From positions 8,215,053 through 8,279,052 of the forward strand of contig NC_059079.1 in the NCBI RefSeq assembly GCF_020497125.1: DNA of 64,000 bases, in the 5' to 3' direction. Of the stretch, positions 52,660-64,000 are shown one piece after another. How positions within the stretch are numbered: position 1 is the stretch's first letter; every line of letters starts with the position of its first letter. Position numbers and translations under genes: made by a program. The DNA comes from Mauremys mutica (lineage: Eukaryota; Chordata; Testudines; Geoemydidae). Under the pieces are notes generated by a model. It saw nothing but the letters and a program-made list of their open reading frames with translations, did no database searches and had not been told where the DNA came from.

Positions 52660-53940
52660 GGCAAGAAGAACTTGTTCTTCAAGGTGCCTTGTGCATAGTC
52701 TCCCAGTTGCAGGATCTCTCTCTGGTACCACAGAGCTTAAGGAACCTTCTTGAAAGCAGTGCTTGGATTTGTTTTTTCTAAACCAGACTTCCCTGTGTTA
52801 ATTTTACTAGTACTTGGATAGTTTTAAGGAATTTTAAGCACTTAGACTTTCCACCATTGCAGAAACTAGATTCCTCCAGACCTTCAATATCAAGAGGTCT
52901 TTTTAGTTTTTATTTGGCTAGAACTAAGGCCTTTTATAGTCTTTGGGCATTAGTGTAAAGGGAATGTCATTTCCACTCAGTGCCTGTGATTATGCACCAA
53001 GTCCTGCTCTGCTTTAGCTAGGGTGACAGTACCTGAGGGTTTTAGGGCTAAGGCAGTATGAATAGCCTATCTTCATAGTGTTTCCATTTTAGATATCTGG
53101 ATGGCTGCTACTTGGAGTTCTCCTCTCACATTGACACAACTTTGTTATCTCTTGACTTGGCATCTAAATCTGATATGAAGATTCCCATTCTGCAATTTTA
53201 TTTTATTTATTTAGTTTTTAAACACAGAAATCCTTAACCCACCCTCTTGGGGGTTGCATTACTTGCTGAAGTCACACAAGTGGGAATACCATAGATGAAA
53301 GAGGTTACAAACTATCTGCAGTTCTTCCAGCACGATACCTCTGTACAGTCACATTACCTGCCTGCCTTTCAGTCTTCTTGGAGTTTTGATCTCAGTCAGA
53401 GGACTTTTGGGTTTAGATGGGCACCATGCAGAGTCTTAGTCCCAGCTCTGAACAGCCAGCGCTGCAAAACTGTGCTCATACAGTTCCATTAAGCAATACT
53501 TTTCTACAAGGTTCTTGAAGTTCAATAATATCAAGGAGAGTATTTCTCAAATGCGAATAGAGACAAACTCAAAATTTTCTTTTCATATCTCAATACTATA
53601 AACAGGTTTAGAACCGGCTGTAATTCAAAATAAGCCAGTTCCTACTAAATATTTCATTAACAACAACTAGTATCAGCATCTTTACCGTTAAAGAATCCAC
53701 TGTTTTCTACCTGGGGTAAGGATCATTATCACAATAGGCCTAATGATATCTTTGAAGGGTCTTAACTAATATACGAACATATGTGTGCACTACATTTCTC
53801 TGGAAGGCCTAAGGGAGGTAACATGAAACAGGGATAAGTCTCTGGAATATTTTAGGGAAATGTATTTTCCTGTAGTCTGTATTACTTGTTAAAAGAATTT
53901 AATCATAAAACTGTCTCTGCACTCCTAGCACCACCCATCC
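52660..53940. other. Nothing recognised
   Basis: No repeat family or gene seen between the small hAT and the MIR piece. Confidence 0.5.
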
Positions 53941-53944
53941 AAGC

Positions 53945-54050
53945 TTCTGAATATCTGAAAGCACTTTACAAACATGAAATGCATTTAGTCTCAACACCCT
54001 CGTGAGGCAATTCCTTACAGATTTAGGAAACTGCAACATGAAGCTATTAA
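53945..54050 (-). mobile_element. MIR-type SINE fragment
   Basis: Shows AAGCACTTTACAAACATGAA, CTCAACACCCTCGTGAGGCA and a diverged acid-rich core, the reverse complement of the MIR 3' half. Confidence 0.6.
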
Positions 54051-54059
54051 ATGTCAATG

Positions 54060-55250
54060 TCACATACATTAGGAAGGCACCACAAATAGTTCACAAGTTC
54101 ACTCACCCCTAGGCACCCCCTCATGGCCAGGTATGGCAGCAGCTGGTCGCTCCACTCCAATGGTTCCTCCCTCAGTGACTTGGCCCTCTGGGTGGGACAC
54201 CATCTTGAGCCCCCTCTTCTGGGGTCATAACTGTTCAAACTGAGTCCTCAAATGTCTTCAAAAATCCTTCTTCCTCTCTGGGGCTCTTCCCCAATCTGTC
54301 TTGGACTCAGCCGGTAGTCCCCTTGCTAAACTCTGTAAAACTTGTGGTGGGCTTCTATGCCCCTCCACTAGGGCCAATAGGAGAACCCAATCCCATCCTC
54401 TACTCCAGGGCCATGTACTGAACAGCCAAGTCTCCTCCATTACATACACAACAGTTTTCCCTGGACCACTTCCTGCCCCACCTTTTAAGTTACCCTCTGC
54501 ATCTCTGCCCTGTTTGGTATGGGTCTCTGCCTGCAGAGCTTTCCTTACACTCTGAGCTGTCTTTCCAAACCTTTCCCCAGCTGGGCTTTATCACCACCTA
54601 AGCCTGGCTCTTGTGCCCATTACTGCTACCACCTTCTGCTCTTTATGGGGAAATGCCTGATTCCCTGTAGATAGGGCTCATTTTGTAACCAGGTTGGCTT
54701 AGCCCCAGGCTCCCCCACTCAGGGGGCAAGCCACCTTATTACACTGTGCCTCCCACCTCTCCTCTCTGTACCTTAACCACCTGACCTCCTCCTTTGCAGG
54801 CTTCTGCCTGATCTGACTAGGTAGGTGATTCAAAAGCACAGCTCCTTTCTCTCAGGCCAGACAAACTGGAAAGAGTAACTCCTACCCATCACTGCCAAGG
54901 AACCTGTAGCAGTGCACAGCAGGACCCCCTTAGCTCCTGCCTCTCCTAGGTCCACAAAGTCACTCTGAGACCCTGGGGTTAGTAACCACAGATGCAGTTT
55001 ATTTACAGGCATGATCCCACCACCCTTTCACCATGTACAGTTGGCCCTTCACCATCTGCAAACAAAAAGCTGCTTCCAGTCTTTGCCGTCCCCTGAGGCT
55101 TTTATACAGCCCCAGGCTAATTAGGCAACAGCTGTCTCTGCTTCCCCAATTAGGGCCAGGTTATTTCCAGCCAGCTCTAATCTAGTCCCCTAAATGGGAG
55201 CTGGCATGACAGAGATTAATCAGCAACCCTTTGCCCAGCACCCTGTCACA
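54060..55250 (-). mobile_element. LTR retroelement, 5' portion or solo LTR
   Basis: On the minus strand it starts TGTGACAGGGTGCTGGGC at 55250. It has TATAAAAG at 55106-55099 and AATAAA at 55003-54998, about 96 bp later, the spacing expected for U3/R of an LTR. The left edge is uncertain. No protease, reverse transcriptase or envelope frame is seen. Confidence 0.6.
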
Positions 55251-56741
55251 GAACCCCTATGATTTGTCTACAGTAGGATCCAAATTGAAATTTTAAAACA
55301 ATCCCTATGAGGCCTTTGGGGAGCGGCAGGCGGCTTTCTAAATGATAAAGGAAGGCCTCAACTATCCCTGCTCCATTTATACAACAGGGGGGTTCTCCCA
55401 GCAGAGACACTGGGATCTGGAGCTGCCAGCCCAAAAGGATTCTGAGGGCCAAAGGGGAGTAACACTTTGTCACACCTTCAAATAAAAGCCCAAACAACCT
55501 CTACTTTGGCATTTAACATTCTGTGAATAATTTGGGGGTAAAGAGGAATCATATGGAGAAGCTCCTCATGTCAAAATCATTCACAAAGTATGGAGCATCT
55601 TCCTCATGTTCAAGACTGTTGACATCCCATGGGGATTGTTGCATCTGGAAGATTGCCAGCTCAAACGGACCCAGTCCTGCCATGTCATCAATATATTTAA
55701 GGGCATATTTGTGTAAAACAAAATACTCAGCATTTCATAACTAAAAGTGCTAGAGTTGTGCAAAACTGTCATGATGGTAAAGTCAATAGGACTACTTGCT
55801 AGAGTAATATTCACTGACAAGAGTTGGACTTCCACCACTGGGCCCTTTATAGGCCCCCCTGTATTTCTTCATAATAAAATAGTCCGGTTTTTATTTTTAA
55901 TTTTAAGAAACAGATAAACTAAAAACACCTTTGAGGAAATGTAGGATTTTTTTTTTTTTACAAAGGCAAAATTTTCAGTTTGAGATTTCTTTTAAGTATT
56001 TATTTAACATTAATATGTTTAATGATGCTCTATCTGGTTCACACATGGAATGTCATAGAGAGTTTAGTATATTTTTATGCAAATACAGCTGTGCAAACTA
56101 ATAACTGAAATCTGCATTTTTTTCACATTTGCAGCATATTATACACATTTGTAATCTTTACTGTTTGTAACTTACATTAGCTTCTCTTATCCATAAAACA
56201 AAGCTCAGGTTATATTGCCTGCTGCTTAAATTTTTCTGCAAACATCAAAGCTCGACATTTAAATAAGCAACTTAATGTATACATTTTTATTCAGTTCAAT
56301 ATTCTGAGCTCTTGGTTGGAATAAGTATTCTGCAAGATGATTGCACAGAAACATACCATTCAGAATATGAATTGGAATATTCTTTCAATAATCTTTTCAG
56401 GAGGGATGATGTGATATTGAGATTAGGTTCTGCATATAATCAATTTGATGTCTGTACTCATATACCTGTATAACTATTCTTTTATAAAATTTGTATGAAA
56501 AAACCCAGCAATCAAATATTTTTGAACATACGTGGTGGGCAGCTACTACATATTCCAATCCGTTGGAAAAATGGTGTCAGTGAAAATAAGGGACTGTCGG
56601 GTACGCTGCAAACCACTGAGTTTGTTAAATTCATCATAACTATTGTCATTATTTTGAGGACAGAAAATACTGTAGAACCAGTCTTTCCACAACTACTAAA
56701 AGTGTAAGCAGAAGGTTGTATCCAGTACCTACATTCTGTCT

Positions 56742-58400
56742 GTTACAGCTCCATTTTGTTCTTACAGCTGTCCCCTTACTCCATTTTGTTCTTGTTTTCC
56801 TCCTGTGGCCGCCCCTCCCTGGCTGTTAAGTTGTTTACCAGGGCCTCTGCCCTTCTCAAAGGGAGGGCCCCTTAAGTTGTCTAACCAGAGCCATTGCCCT
56901 TCTCAAAGGGATGGCCACTTATGCTAAGTAGGACCACTGCCCTGTTCAAAGGGTTAGTCCTGTTATCACCTTGTTAAAACCTGGGCTTGGTGTAGGGTGG
57001 CCACTAGCTGCAAGACCTATTGTGTTTTTAGGATCCTGGGCATGAGTCATACCTCTGGGCTCAGGGCTAGTCCTAACATGCCTCTGTGGCTGCCTGCAGT
57101 TTTTTCTCTGCCTCCCTCCTCCCTGTAAGAGGGGGAGCCAATCAGAGTTACTGGCGGGAAGCTGCCAGGGTTTGCCTTTAAAAACAGACATTTTTTGAAC
57201 AGACTTTAGAAAGGTTCTTGCATTGCTGCCTGGTCTGATCAACCAGGGGTTCTGGGGGTCCTTTCTCCGCTCTCGTTTTATTTTTGAGCGTACCCCCGTT
57301 TTTGAAAAATAAATCCACGAAGAACGAATTGCTGCCTGAGAGATCTCCTGATTATCAAGACTGTACCGAGCCTTCTGATGTGCTTGCTGTTTCTGCCTCT
57401 GCTGCTGCCTTGGGGGATGGTAAGAATCCCTCTGTGAAACTTTCTATACTTTTATTTTATTATTTTAGCTGCTGGCTCTGTCTCCCCAGCACACAGACTC
57501 AAGCTAAACCTTGGTCTGTGTTTTAAAACCTCTCTCTTAAACCCCGTGGCACTCTGCCACTGAAAATAAGTTTGTGCTGCTGCTAAGTTCTGCTCCTGTG
57601 GGCTTTGCCTTGGACTGTTTTCAGCTGTATTCACTGCTGCAGTCACCCCCCTGCCCCCTCTTTGGAGCTGTGTCCTGGACACACACCACTCAGCCCTCTG
57701 GAACTATCCTTAGCATAAGGTGCACCCATTAAGTTAAGTTTAGCATTATACTTTGTAAGTTAGGCTTAGAGAATTGTTGCATTGTGTTTTAATTTGTGTA
57801 GTCTTGGTTAAGTTAGATCATAGATAAGATTTTGCTGTGTTCTGTATAATTGTAATTAAGTCTGTCTTCCCACTGCAAACACCCCCCCCCCCAGCTTCTC
57901 TGTGTCCTTCTACCTTGTTACACTCTCTCTGCTGCTTAAGCTTGCAGCCTGTTTGTTCTGTCTTACTAAGTTTAAATCTCTAGCATAAAACCCCATTGGT
58001 TACTTTCTTCCTCTCTGATACCCCTCACATTCTACATTTACACCACTGTGACACATTTTTACCTAAAATTGTTTGTTATTTAACACATTTTATCCATAAC
58101 TGTTAGTTGGTTATATGCTGCTGTGACACACCTTTTTACATAGAAATCGCTCGCTACCTGTTACATTTATACCTCAGTGTTAACTGATTACCCACTGTAT
58201 TGTATCCTACTGTGTTGTACCCCACTATTGAAACCCCCTATACTGTTCACCAAAAAGAAACCCCTCCCCAATTGTCTACCTTAACAACCCCATACCCCTC
58301 ACTATTGAATTTTCCCTGTTTTTGTATTTTCTTAATAAAGTTTATTTTGCACCCCACCCGTGTGGTAATTGTTCCCCAAGATCCCATATACCTGCTGGCA
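56742..58400 (+). mobile_element. Endogenous retrovirus-like LTR region
   Basis: Starts TGTTACAGCTCCATTTTG. It has a CCAAT box (GAGCCAATCAGAG, near 57135), a TTTAAAA element near 57177 and AATAAA at 57308, in LTR order. A pyrimidine-rich non-coding stretch follows, with a second AATAAA at 58334. No gag, pol or env frame is visible, so this is probably a solo or truncated copy. Boundaries are approximate. Confidence 0.5.
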
Positions 58401-58900
58401 GGGACACATTCAATCTAGGTTTACAGGTTGATTCCTCTTGAGCTGTAAAGATTTGCATAATCCTTAAAATGGTCTGATATATAGATATCTTACTGATTAC
58501 CTACATTTTCTAAATTTCCTCTCTATACATTTAAGATGTAGATAGCTGGTAATAATATAGAGGAATGGGTGAGATGATGTGAGATTGTGCCCATTAAATA
58601 AAGGAAGATGTTACAACTAGTGGGTGTGATGGTATTTAAGGAGTGCAAACATGTATTATGCAAACACTGCAGGATAGTATACTTTGTTTTATATAGAACT
58701 ATTTTGGATACTTTTGTTGACTTGTATCTATTTGGAGTTTTGCTTGAGGAATAGAAGCAGAGTACTATGGGAGCTCTGCAGGACTTCACTGATGATAGCT
58801 AGCTGCTTAGAAGATGAGCTTATAAGGTTTGTAAATGTTCTGTTTTAAGTGAATTTTTCATTGATGAAAGGTGTGGATTGGCATACCTCTTACCCATAGA

Positions 58901-59562
58901 TAGGTCCCTTCCAAATTCATGGTCCATTATGGGCAATTTCACAGCCAGAGGATTTGAAAATTGGTCAATTTCATGTTTTCAGATGTTTAAACCTGAAATG
59001 TCACGGTGTTGTAACTGTGGGGATCCCAACCCAAAAGGGGATTGGGGTGGCTCACAAACCTGTTGAAAGGGGTCATGGGATTGCCACCTTCACTCCTGTG
59101 CTGCCTTCAGAGCTGGACAGTGGGGAGGAGGGGCTGCGGAGCTATCTTCAGCCAAGAGAGAGACCCAAAAGCAGCCCTGCATGGAAAGAGCAAGTCCTGT
59201 CCTGCCCCAGCCCTGCCCATCTTAGCACCTAGGAGCTCCCTTTGCTGGGACGCTCCCAGCAGCACAGGGAAGATTGGATCCAACTCCACAAGCCTCCTCC
59301 TCCAGCTGCCCAGTCCCAGAGCATCCTGCAGCAGGAGGAGGCACCCAGAAGTGGGTCTGGTTCCTTCCCTCCTGCCCCCCCTCCCCCCAAAGCAGTTGTG
59401 CAGGGGATGGACAATTCCTGTCCTTCCGGAGCCCAGCTGGAGCTACTTTTGCTGGGGCAGTCCTAGGAACAAGGGGACATCGAATTTCAGGATTTGATGT
59501 GGAAGTGCTTATTTCATGGTGCCTGGTGCACTTTTCACAGCCGTGAAATTGGTAGGGCCCTA
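58901..59562. mobile_element. Non-autonomous hAT, TAGGTCCCTTCC ends
   Basis: Starts TAGGTCCCTTCCAAATTCAT and ends AAATTGGTAGGGCCCTA. A perfect 8-base duplication CCCATAGA flanks it (58893-58900, 59563-59570). The 662-bp interior carries short open frames that I treat as chance. Confidence 0.9.
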
Positions 59563-59884
59563 CCCATAGACCACAGTAGGAAGTGTATGGTTCCCTCCAC
59601 TGTCACCATCAACCTGTCTCATCCCTGATCTACAGGAACCACATCTACAGGTGAAATCTTAGTTCAGTCCAATGAACAATTCAGTCTTGGACCTGTGTAG
59701 TGTCACTACTGACAAGGGTTTAAATAACTACCAATGAGGTATGTTTCAATTATACTATGGCCGGGTCTACAAAAAGGACTGGACTAATTCCACAAATGCA
59801 TTTCACACAGACCACCAAAAGAAAGTGTCTGGATAACAATATGTTAGTACACCACTTACAATATTAATATCTTGCTCTTATAAG

Positions 59885-59944
59885 GCCTGATCCAAATCCC
59901 ACTGAAATCAGTCCTGCAGACTTGAAAGGCTTTTGATCAGGCCC
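59885..59944. repeat. Short palindromic repeat
   Basis: AGGCCTGATCCAAATCCCAC and CTTTTGATCAGGCCC are inverted ends of a 60-bp palindrome. It adjoins the MIR piece on its right. Confidence 0.65.
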
Positions 59945-60150
59945 ACATAGCATTTTTATCAGTAGATCTCAAAATACTTTACATTGTGGGGTAAACATTC
60001 TCAGCTTAACTTTACACATGATGAAATAGAGTCAGACAGAGGTTAAGTGAATTGCCCAAGGTCAAAGAGCAGTGAGTTGTACAAGGAGGAAAGGAACCCA
60101 AGTATCTTCAAATCTCACGCTTCAGTCTATTACACCATGGCTGCCCCTTT
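59945..60150 (-). mobile_element. MIR-type SINE fragment
   Basis: Shows AGAGGTTAAGTGAATTGCCC, AAGGTCAAAGAGCAGTGAG and CAGTCTATTACACCATGGCT, typical of MIR in reverse. A 104-codon open frame starting at 60072 overlaps the end of it and is not a gene. Confidence 0.75.
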
Positions 60151-60714
60151 ATTGGTCTCTGACAAAGGTAATGCTAAAGATAGAGATGGCTAAAAGGAGA
60201 AATGAGAAATCTGAGTCATACACCAATCCATTGATTCCATCTCAAATGCAGTTGAAACACTTCGGAGTTCATGTTTTCTCTGTCAGATATATTCTGAATG
60301 GACATTCTTATCGTTTTCTTACTCGTAGAGTACAATATACAATACTTCTTACATATTTGTGCAAGTTTGAAGAGGACTTAAGGTAGAAAGGAATAAATAA
60401 CACAAAAGATGTTAACTATACAAGTATATTTAAAGTGGTACAACCCCCTCTAATGTGGAGGTAGTTATGCCAGTATAAAGGTGTTTATATCAGTATAGCT
60501 TATTCCCATATGGCTCCTTTCTAACAGAATGCCTGCATCCATGATAGGGGTTGCACCCGTGTAGCTATTTTGGTTAAAGACTAAAACAAAATAAAACCAC
60601 ACTTCTAACCCAAATAGGTAAATTAGTACAAAAGATGTGTGTCAACCACACCCAAGAACTGGAAAATATTGTGCAAATTTCCTCTGCCTTAAAATTCCTG
60701 TAATGTGGTTGAAA

Positions 60715-60837
60715 TAGGGTGATCAGGGGTCCTGATTTTATAGGGACAGTCCCGATATTTGGGGCTCTGTCTTATATAGGTGCCTATTACCTCACACCCC
60801 TGTCCCAATTTTTCACACTTGCTGTCTGGTCACCCTA
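60715..60837. mobile_element. Miniature hAT, TAGGGTGA ends
   Basis: Starts TAGGGTGATCAG and ends CTGGTCACCCTA. GGTTGAAA flanks it perfectly (60707-60714, 60838-60845). It is 123 bp and non-coding. Confidence 0.9.
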
Positions 60838-60849
60838 GGTTGAAATACA

Positions 60850-63550
60850 TTTGGGATACATATTTCTAATATTTCACTGACTGCACAGATACTGACCCTA
60901 GTGAAGTCAGCACAATTCTATGATTTTTTATATTTATAGGAACAAATGTATTTATTTATAGAAGGGTACTCATCAGCGTAGTGCAACTTCACTTTGTATC
61001 CATTACTGGCCTGACTTTTCTGAAATGCTGAGCACCCTCAGTTTCCAGTGACTTCAATGGAAAATCATGCATAATCAGCATTTTTGAAACATCAGACCTT
61101 TTCTTTAGCATCCAGATTTGAAGATTTTGGCCCTAGTGATTTATTATGCCAAATTATCTCTAGGCAATAAAAAAAAGTTCCATAGTTTAACCTTTTGGAT
61201 GATATATAAATACACACACAGACATCCCTAGAAGGCATTTTTGTCTGACAGTCTGGCAAGTGCCAACATTATATATGGTCAATAATTCAACAGTCTGCTA
61301 AACTATACAATCAGAAAGAAAACAATTCATATTCCATTTGGACTGAAAGAGCAGCAGAATGTCAAATTTCTGAATGGGATGAGGAGTTCCAAATCAGGTG
61401 CTAATTGACTCCAGGAACCCCCACCTATGGAGCACATTCAGATATTATTGTGGGAATTAGACCACATAGATCAGCATCAGATGATCACAAGCAAGTGTAA
61501 GTCAACAAGACAAGCTGAAGACATTTTGGCAATAGTCTTAAATTGGTGGAATGTAGATTTAATGACAGTAAAGACCTGGGATTAATATGTTAGACCAAAA
61601 TCTAACAAAAAATGAATGAGTGTCCAGATCTCACAAGCAATTGTTCTCTTTCAGGTGTGGAGTTGTAGTGTGCATATGATTGTGGCATTTGAAAAATATT
61701 TAAAGCAGAAATTAGCCCCCCAAACTGCATTCTCCACCCCTCTCAGATTTTGACATTTGAGTGTGTGGATTTGGTTTTTTGTTTTTGTTTTAATCCTTCT
61801 GATTACCTCTGTGGAAGAGCTTTGGATCATTCATCCAGCATTAGTAGAGCTGGTGGACATTTGGCCAAAAAAAATTATCCTCCCAAAAAGTGAGCTAGTC
61901 ATTTGTGTATGTGTGTAAAATGTTTGACTGAACTTTGACACAATATTTTAAACCAGTCATTTTCATTGGCAATTGTAATTGGAAACAAAATTAAAATTGT
62001 TGTTAGTTTCAAATCACATATTTTGGTTCTTTTTTTACTTTTGTTTTGAGTTTCAGTTTGCCCCACCAGCACCACACACTCATTTTTTTACTTCATCCTC
62101 TACTGTAAAAAAACCCTCCCACATTTTTGAACCTTTTCACCTGGAAACATGTGGGGGTGGGAGAAAGTGTTACTTCTCTCACTTCTACAAAAACTTTCTA
62201 CACATTTCCAGTTGAAAAAAGTGGAAGCGGTTTTTAATCTACTTTCTCAAATTTTTTTCTACAACTTTTTCCAGATGGAAAAGTATTTAAAAAAAAAAAA
62301 AATCATTTCCCCCAACTTCTTCCAGTGGGGCAGAGAGTCAGCGAAGGAGGAGGAGGAGGTGAGGGCTGAAGGGAAGAAATTTAAAAAATCCAAAACCTGA
62401 AAACCAAAATGAAATGAAAATTTCTAGTAGGATTGTTTTGTTTTGAAATTTCCTGTAAAAATGAGGGGAAAAAATAGTCAAATGTTTTGTGGGGGGAAAT
62501 AATTGATGAGCTCTAGTTATCAGTGTGGGCGTCTTGCAGCTCTGTCAGGACTATGTGTTCACTTTACTAAATAATGGAATAGATTAAAAATTTAGCATTT
62601 TGTAAAGAGAAAGTCACAAGGGCCTGCTTTTGGGGTGTGATGTGCTGTGTTGGGCCACTCCAGACCACACCAGACTGCTGGTGGAATCTGGACATAAAGC
62701 CAGCGTATCTGGCCCTGGAAAGATTAATGTAGTGGCACGAAGCTCATGCAGTGGCTAAACTACCGACTTCCCTGTTGTTGTCCGAGGGTGGCTGAGTCCT
62801 ATACCTGCTGATCAAAGGCTCTCATATCAGCTGTTTGGAGCCATTGCTAGCCAGAATACACAACAGCAGCCTTCAGACTGCTCTAATCTACAACTGAAAA
62901 GTAGCCTATCAGATAGGCGGTTTATGATTGCACGAACACAAAGGCCACTATACACCCCATTTTTCTCAGCTGCATCAGGTACTCCTCAGCCATGGCCAAG
63001 GATCTAGGCCACAGTGCTGCTAAACAAGATCAGTCGAGTAAAATGGTTATACAGTAAAATATTGTTAGCATTAATCTGAACTATCATTGTTAGAAGAACT
63101 GCTAAGGAACAAAAGAGAAAACCAAGCAAAGCAACCAGCAGCAACGACAGCAGTGACGCTACTGGTCAGCCAATGAAATTATTCTGAATTGCTGACCTGT
63201 TGTGGTTCATACACAATTTAATTTATGTATAAACTCATTTGCACTCTGGGATCCAAGTCTCCATGAAGATTACCAATAGTATTTCTCCTCAGACCAACGC
63301 CACTCCATCTTTTTTTTTTATTTCTGAGGGAGCTTTTGATAAGGTCACCTCATTAATGCAGGTCTTGCTTATTGAGAAGGCACTTGGTAGTTTATTTAAC
63401 TATTTCACTGTGAAATGATTTATGAGAGATAAGCCTTCCATTTTTTTTTATTCTTGACTGATCATTTCAGCATATATAACATCAAATCCCAGGGGATGCT
63501 GCTCAAATCCCTGATAGTTTCTGAATGACCCAGAGCACGGTCTCTCAACC
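60850..63550. other. Nothing recognised except a short palindrome
   Basis: AT-rich sequence with poly(A)/poly(T) runs near 62290 and 63310. No convincing gene. Confidence 0.5.
61008..61100. repeat. Short palindromic repeat
   Basis: GGCCTGACTTTTCTGAAATGC, cut here to its key part, and AAACATCAGACC are inverted around AGTGACTTCAATGGAAAA. The frequent amniote form has GCTGAGCACC arms. Confidence 0.6.
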
Positions 63551-63551
63551 C

Positions 63552-64000
63552 AGGGCCGGTGCAAGGATGTTTCGCGCCCTAGGCGAAACTTCCACCTTGC
63601 GCCCTCGCCCCCATGCCCCTGCCCTGAGCCCCCCCCCCCGCAGCAGCTCCCCCCCTCTGCCCTGAGGTGCCCCCCTTGTGGCAGCTCCGCATCCCCCACC
63701 CTCCACCCTGAGGCACCACCCCCGCCCCAGCTCACCCCTGTTCCACGCACGAGCACCCCGAGCACGCCGTCGCTGCTTCACTTCTCCCACCTACCAGGCT
63801 TGCGGCGCCTAAGATGATTGGCGCCGCAAGCCTGGGAGGCGGGAGAAGTGAAGCAGCCACGGCGTGCTCGGGGAGGAGGCGGGGCAGGGGTGAGCTGGGG
63901 CGGGGAGTTCCCCTGCGTACCGCCCCCCCCCCCTTACTTGCTGCAGGCAGCCCTCCCCGTGCCCCAGCTCCATCCGCCTAAATGCCGGCGGCGACTGGGG
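63552..64000. mobile_element. GCCGGTGCAAGG-family element, cut by the window edge
   Basis: Starts CAGGGCCGGTGCAAGGATG and continues TCGCGCCCTAGGCGAAACTT, which I recall as a common sauropsid repeat with hAT-like CAGGG ends. It is GC-rich and contains the palindrome at 63721-63905. The right end is outside the window. Confidence 0.6.
63721..63905. repeat. GC-rich perfect-looking palindrome
   Basis: The left arm up to GGCGCC at 63809 and the right arm from GGCGCC at 63820 are inverted copies separated by a 10-base loop. Shared parts include GGCTTGCGGCGCC, TGCTTCACTTCTCCC and CCCCAGCTCACCCCT. It belongs to an element that begins near 63552 (CAGGGCCGGTGCAAGGATG) and continues to or past the window edge. 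Confidence 0.85.

Noticed and set aside
57284..57526. 80-codon frame in the LTR-like region as a viral protein
   Set aside because: It spans the poly(A) signal region and shows no recognisable retroviral domain.
1..64000. CRISPR arrays, operons, prokaryotic features
   Set aside because: Introns, CpG island and LINE/SINE/hAT content show a vertebrate genome; no array of regular spaced repeats was seen.

Overview
The window is vertebrate nuclear DNA, most likely from a turtle (Testudines). It has one multi-exon gene with canonical splice sites, large introns, a CpG-island promoter, and dense interspersed repeats. CR1 LINE pieces, many hAT-type elements with 8-bp target-site duplications, old MIR-like SINE pieces and LTR-like elements together fit a turtle better than a mammal or bird. 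The species call is inference; no database was searched.

Gene content: the only host gene I can support is BEND5, on the minus strand. All six coding exons are here: 46863-47073, 32518-32651, 30403-30778, 21455-21603, 14950-15163 and 4141-4298. Their splice phases match and give an open frame of 413 residues with an N-terminal conserved block, a central coiled coil and a C-terminal BEN domain (DNA-binding or protein-binding). The start codon lies in a GC-rich island (about 46560-47560), and a poly(A) signal lies just beyond the stop. In human, BEND5 sits inside a large AGBL4 intron; I recognised no AGBL4 exon here.

Layout: 1-4120 is downstream of BEND5 and holds palindromic repeats and a CR1 reverse-transcriptase fossil. 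Intron 5 (4299-14949) holds a GC-rich tandem repeat and a 4.6-kb hAT element whose 784-codon transposase frame is unbroken and points the same way as BEND5. Intron 4 (15164-21454) holds an LTR-like element, a hairpin-bearing element and a directly repeated unit cut by a hAT. Intron 3 (21604-30402) holds a hAT split by a CR1 piece and an inverted second copy of the hairpin-family element. Intron 1 (32652-46862) holds three copies of a repeat with a hammerhead-ribozyme-like core, another hAT, an LTR-like element and MIR pieces. Upstream of BEND5 (47074-64000) I see no gene, only CR1, three more hAT elements with target-site duplications, two LTR-like elements and a large GC-rich palindrome at the right edge.

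The most interesting non-gene signals are the hammerhead-like repeat family (33.5, 39.5 and 44.6 kb), the intact intronic hAT transposase, and the nested palindromic DNA in that hAT's 5' region.
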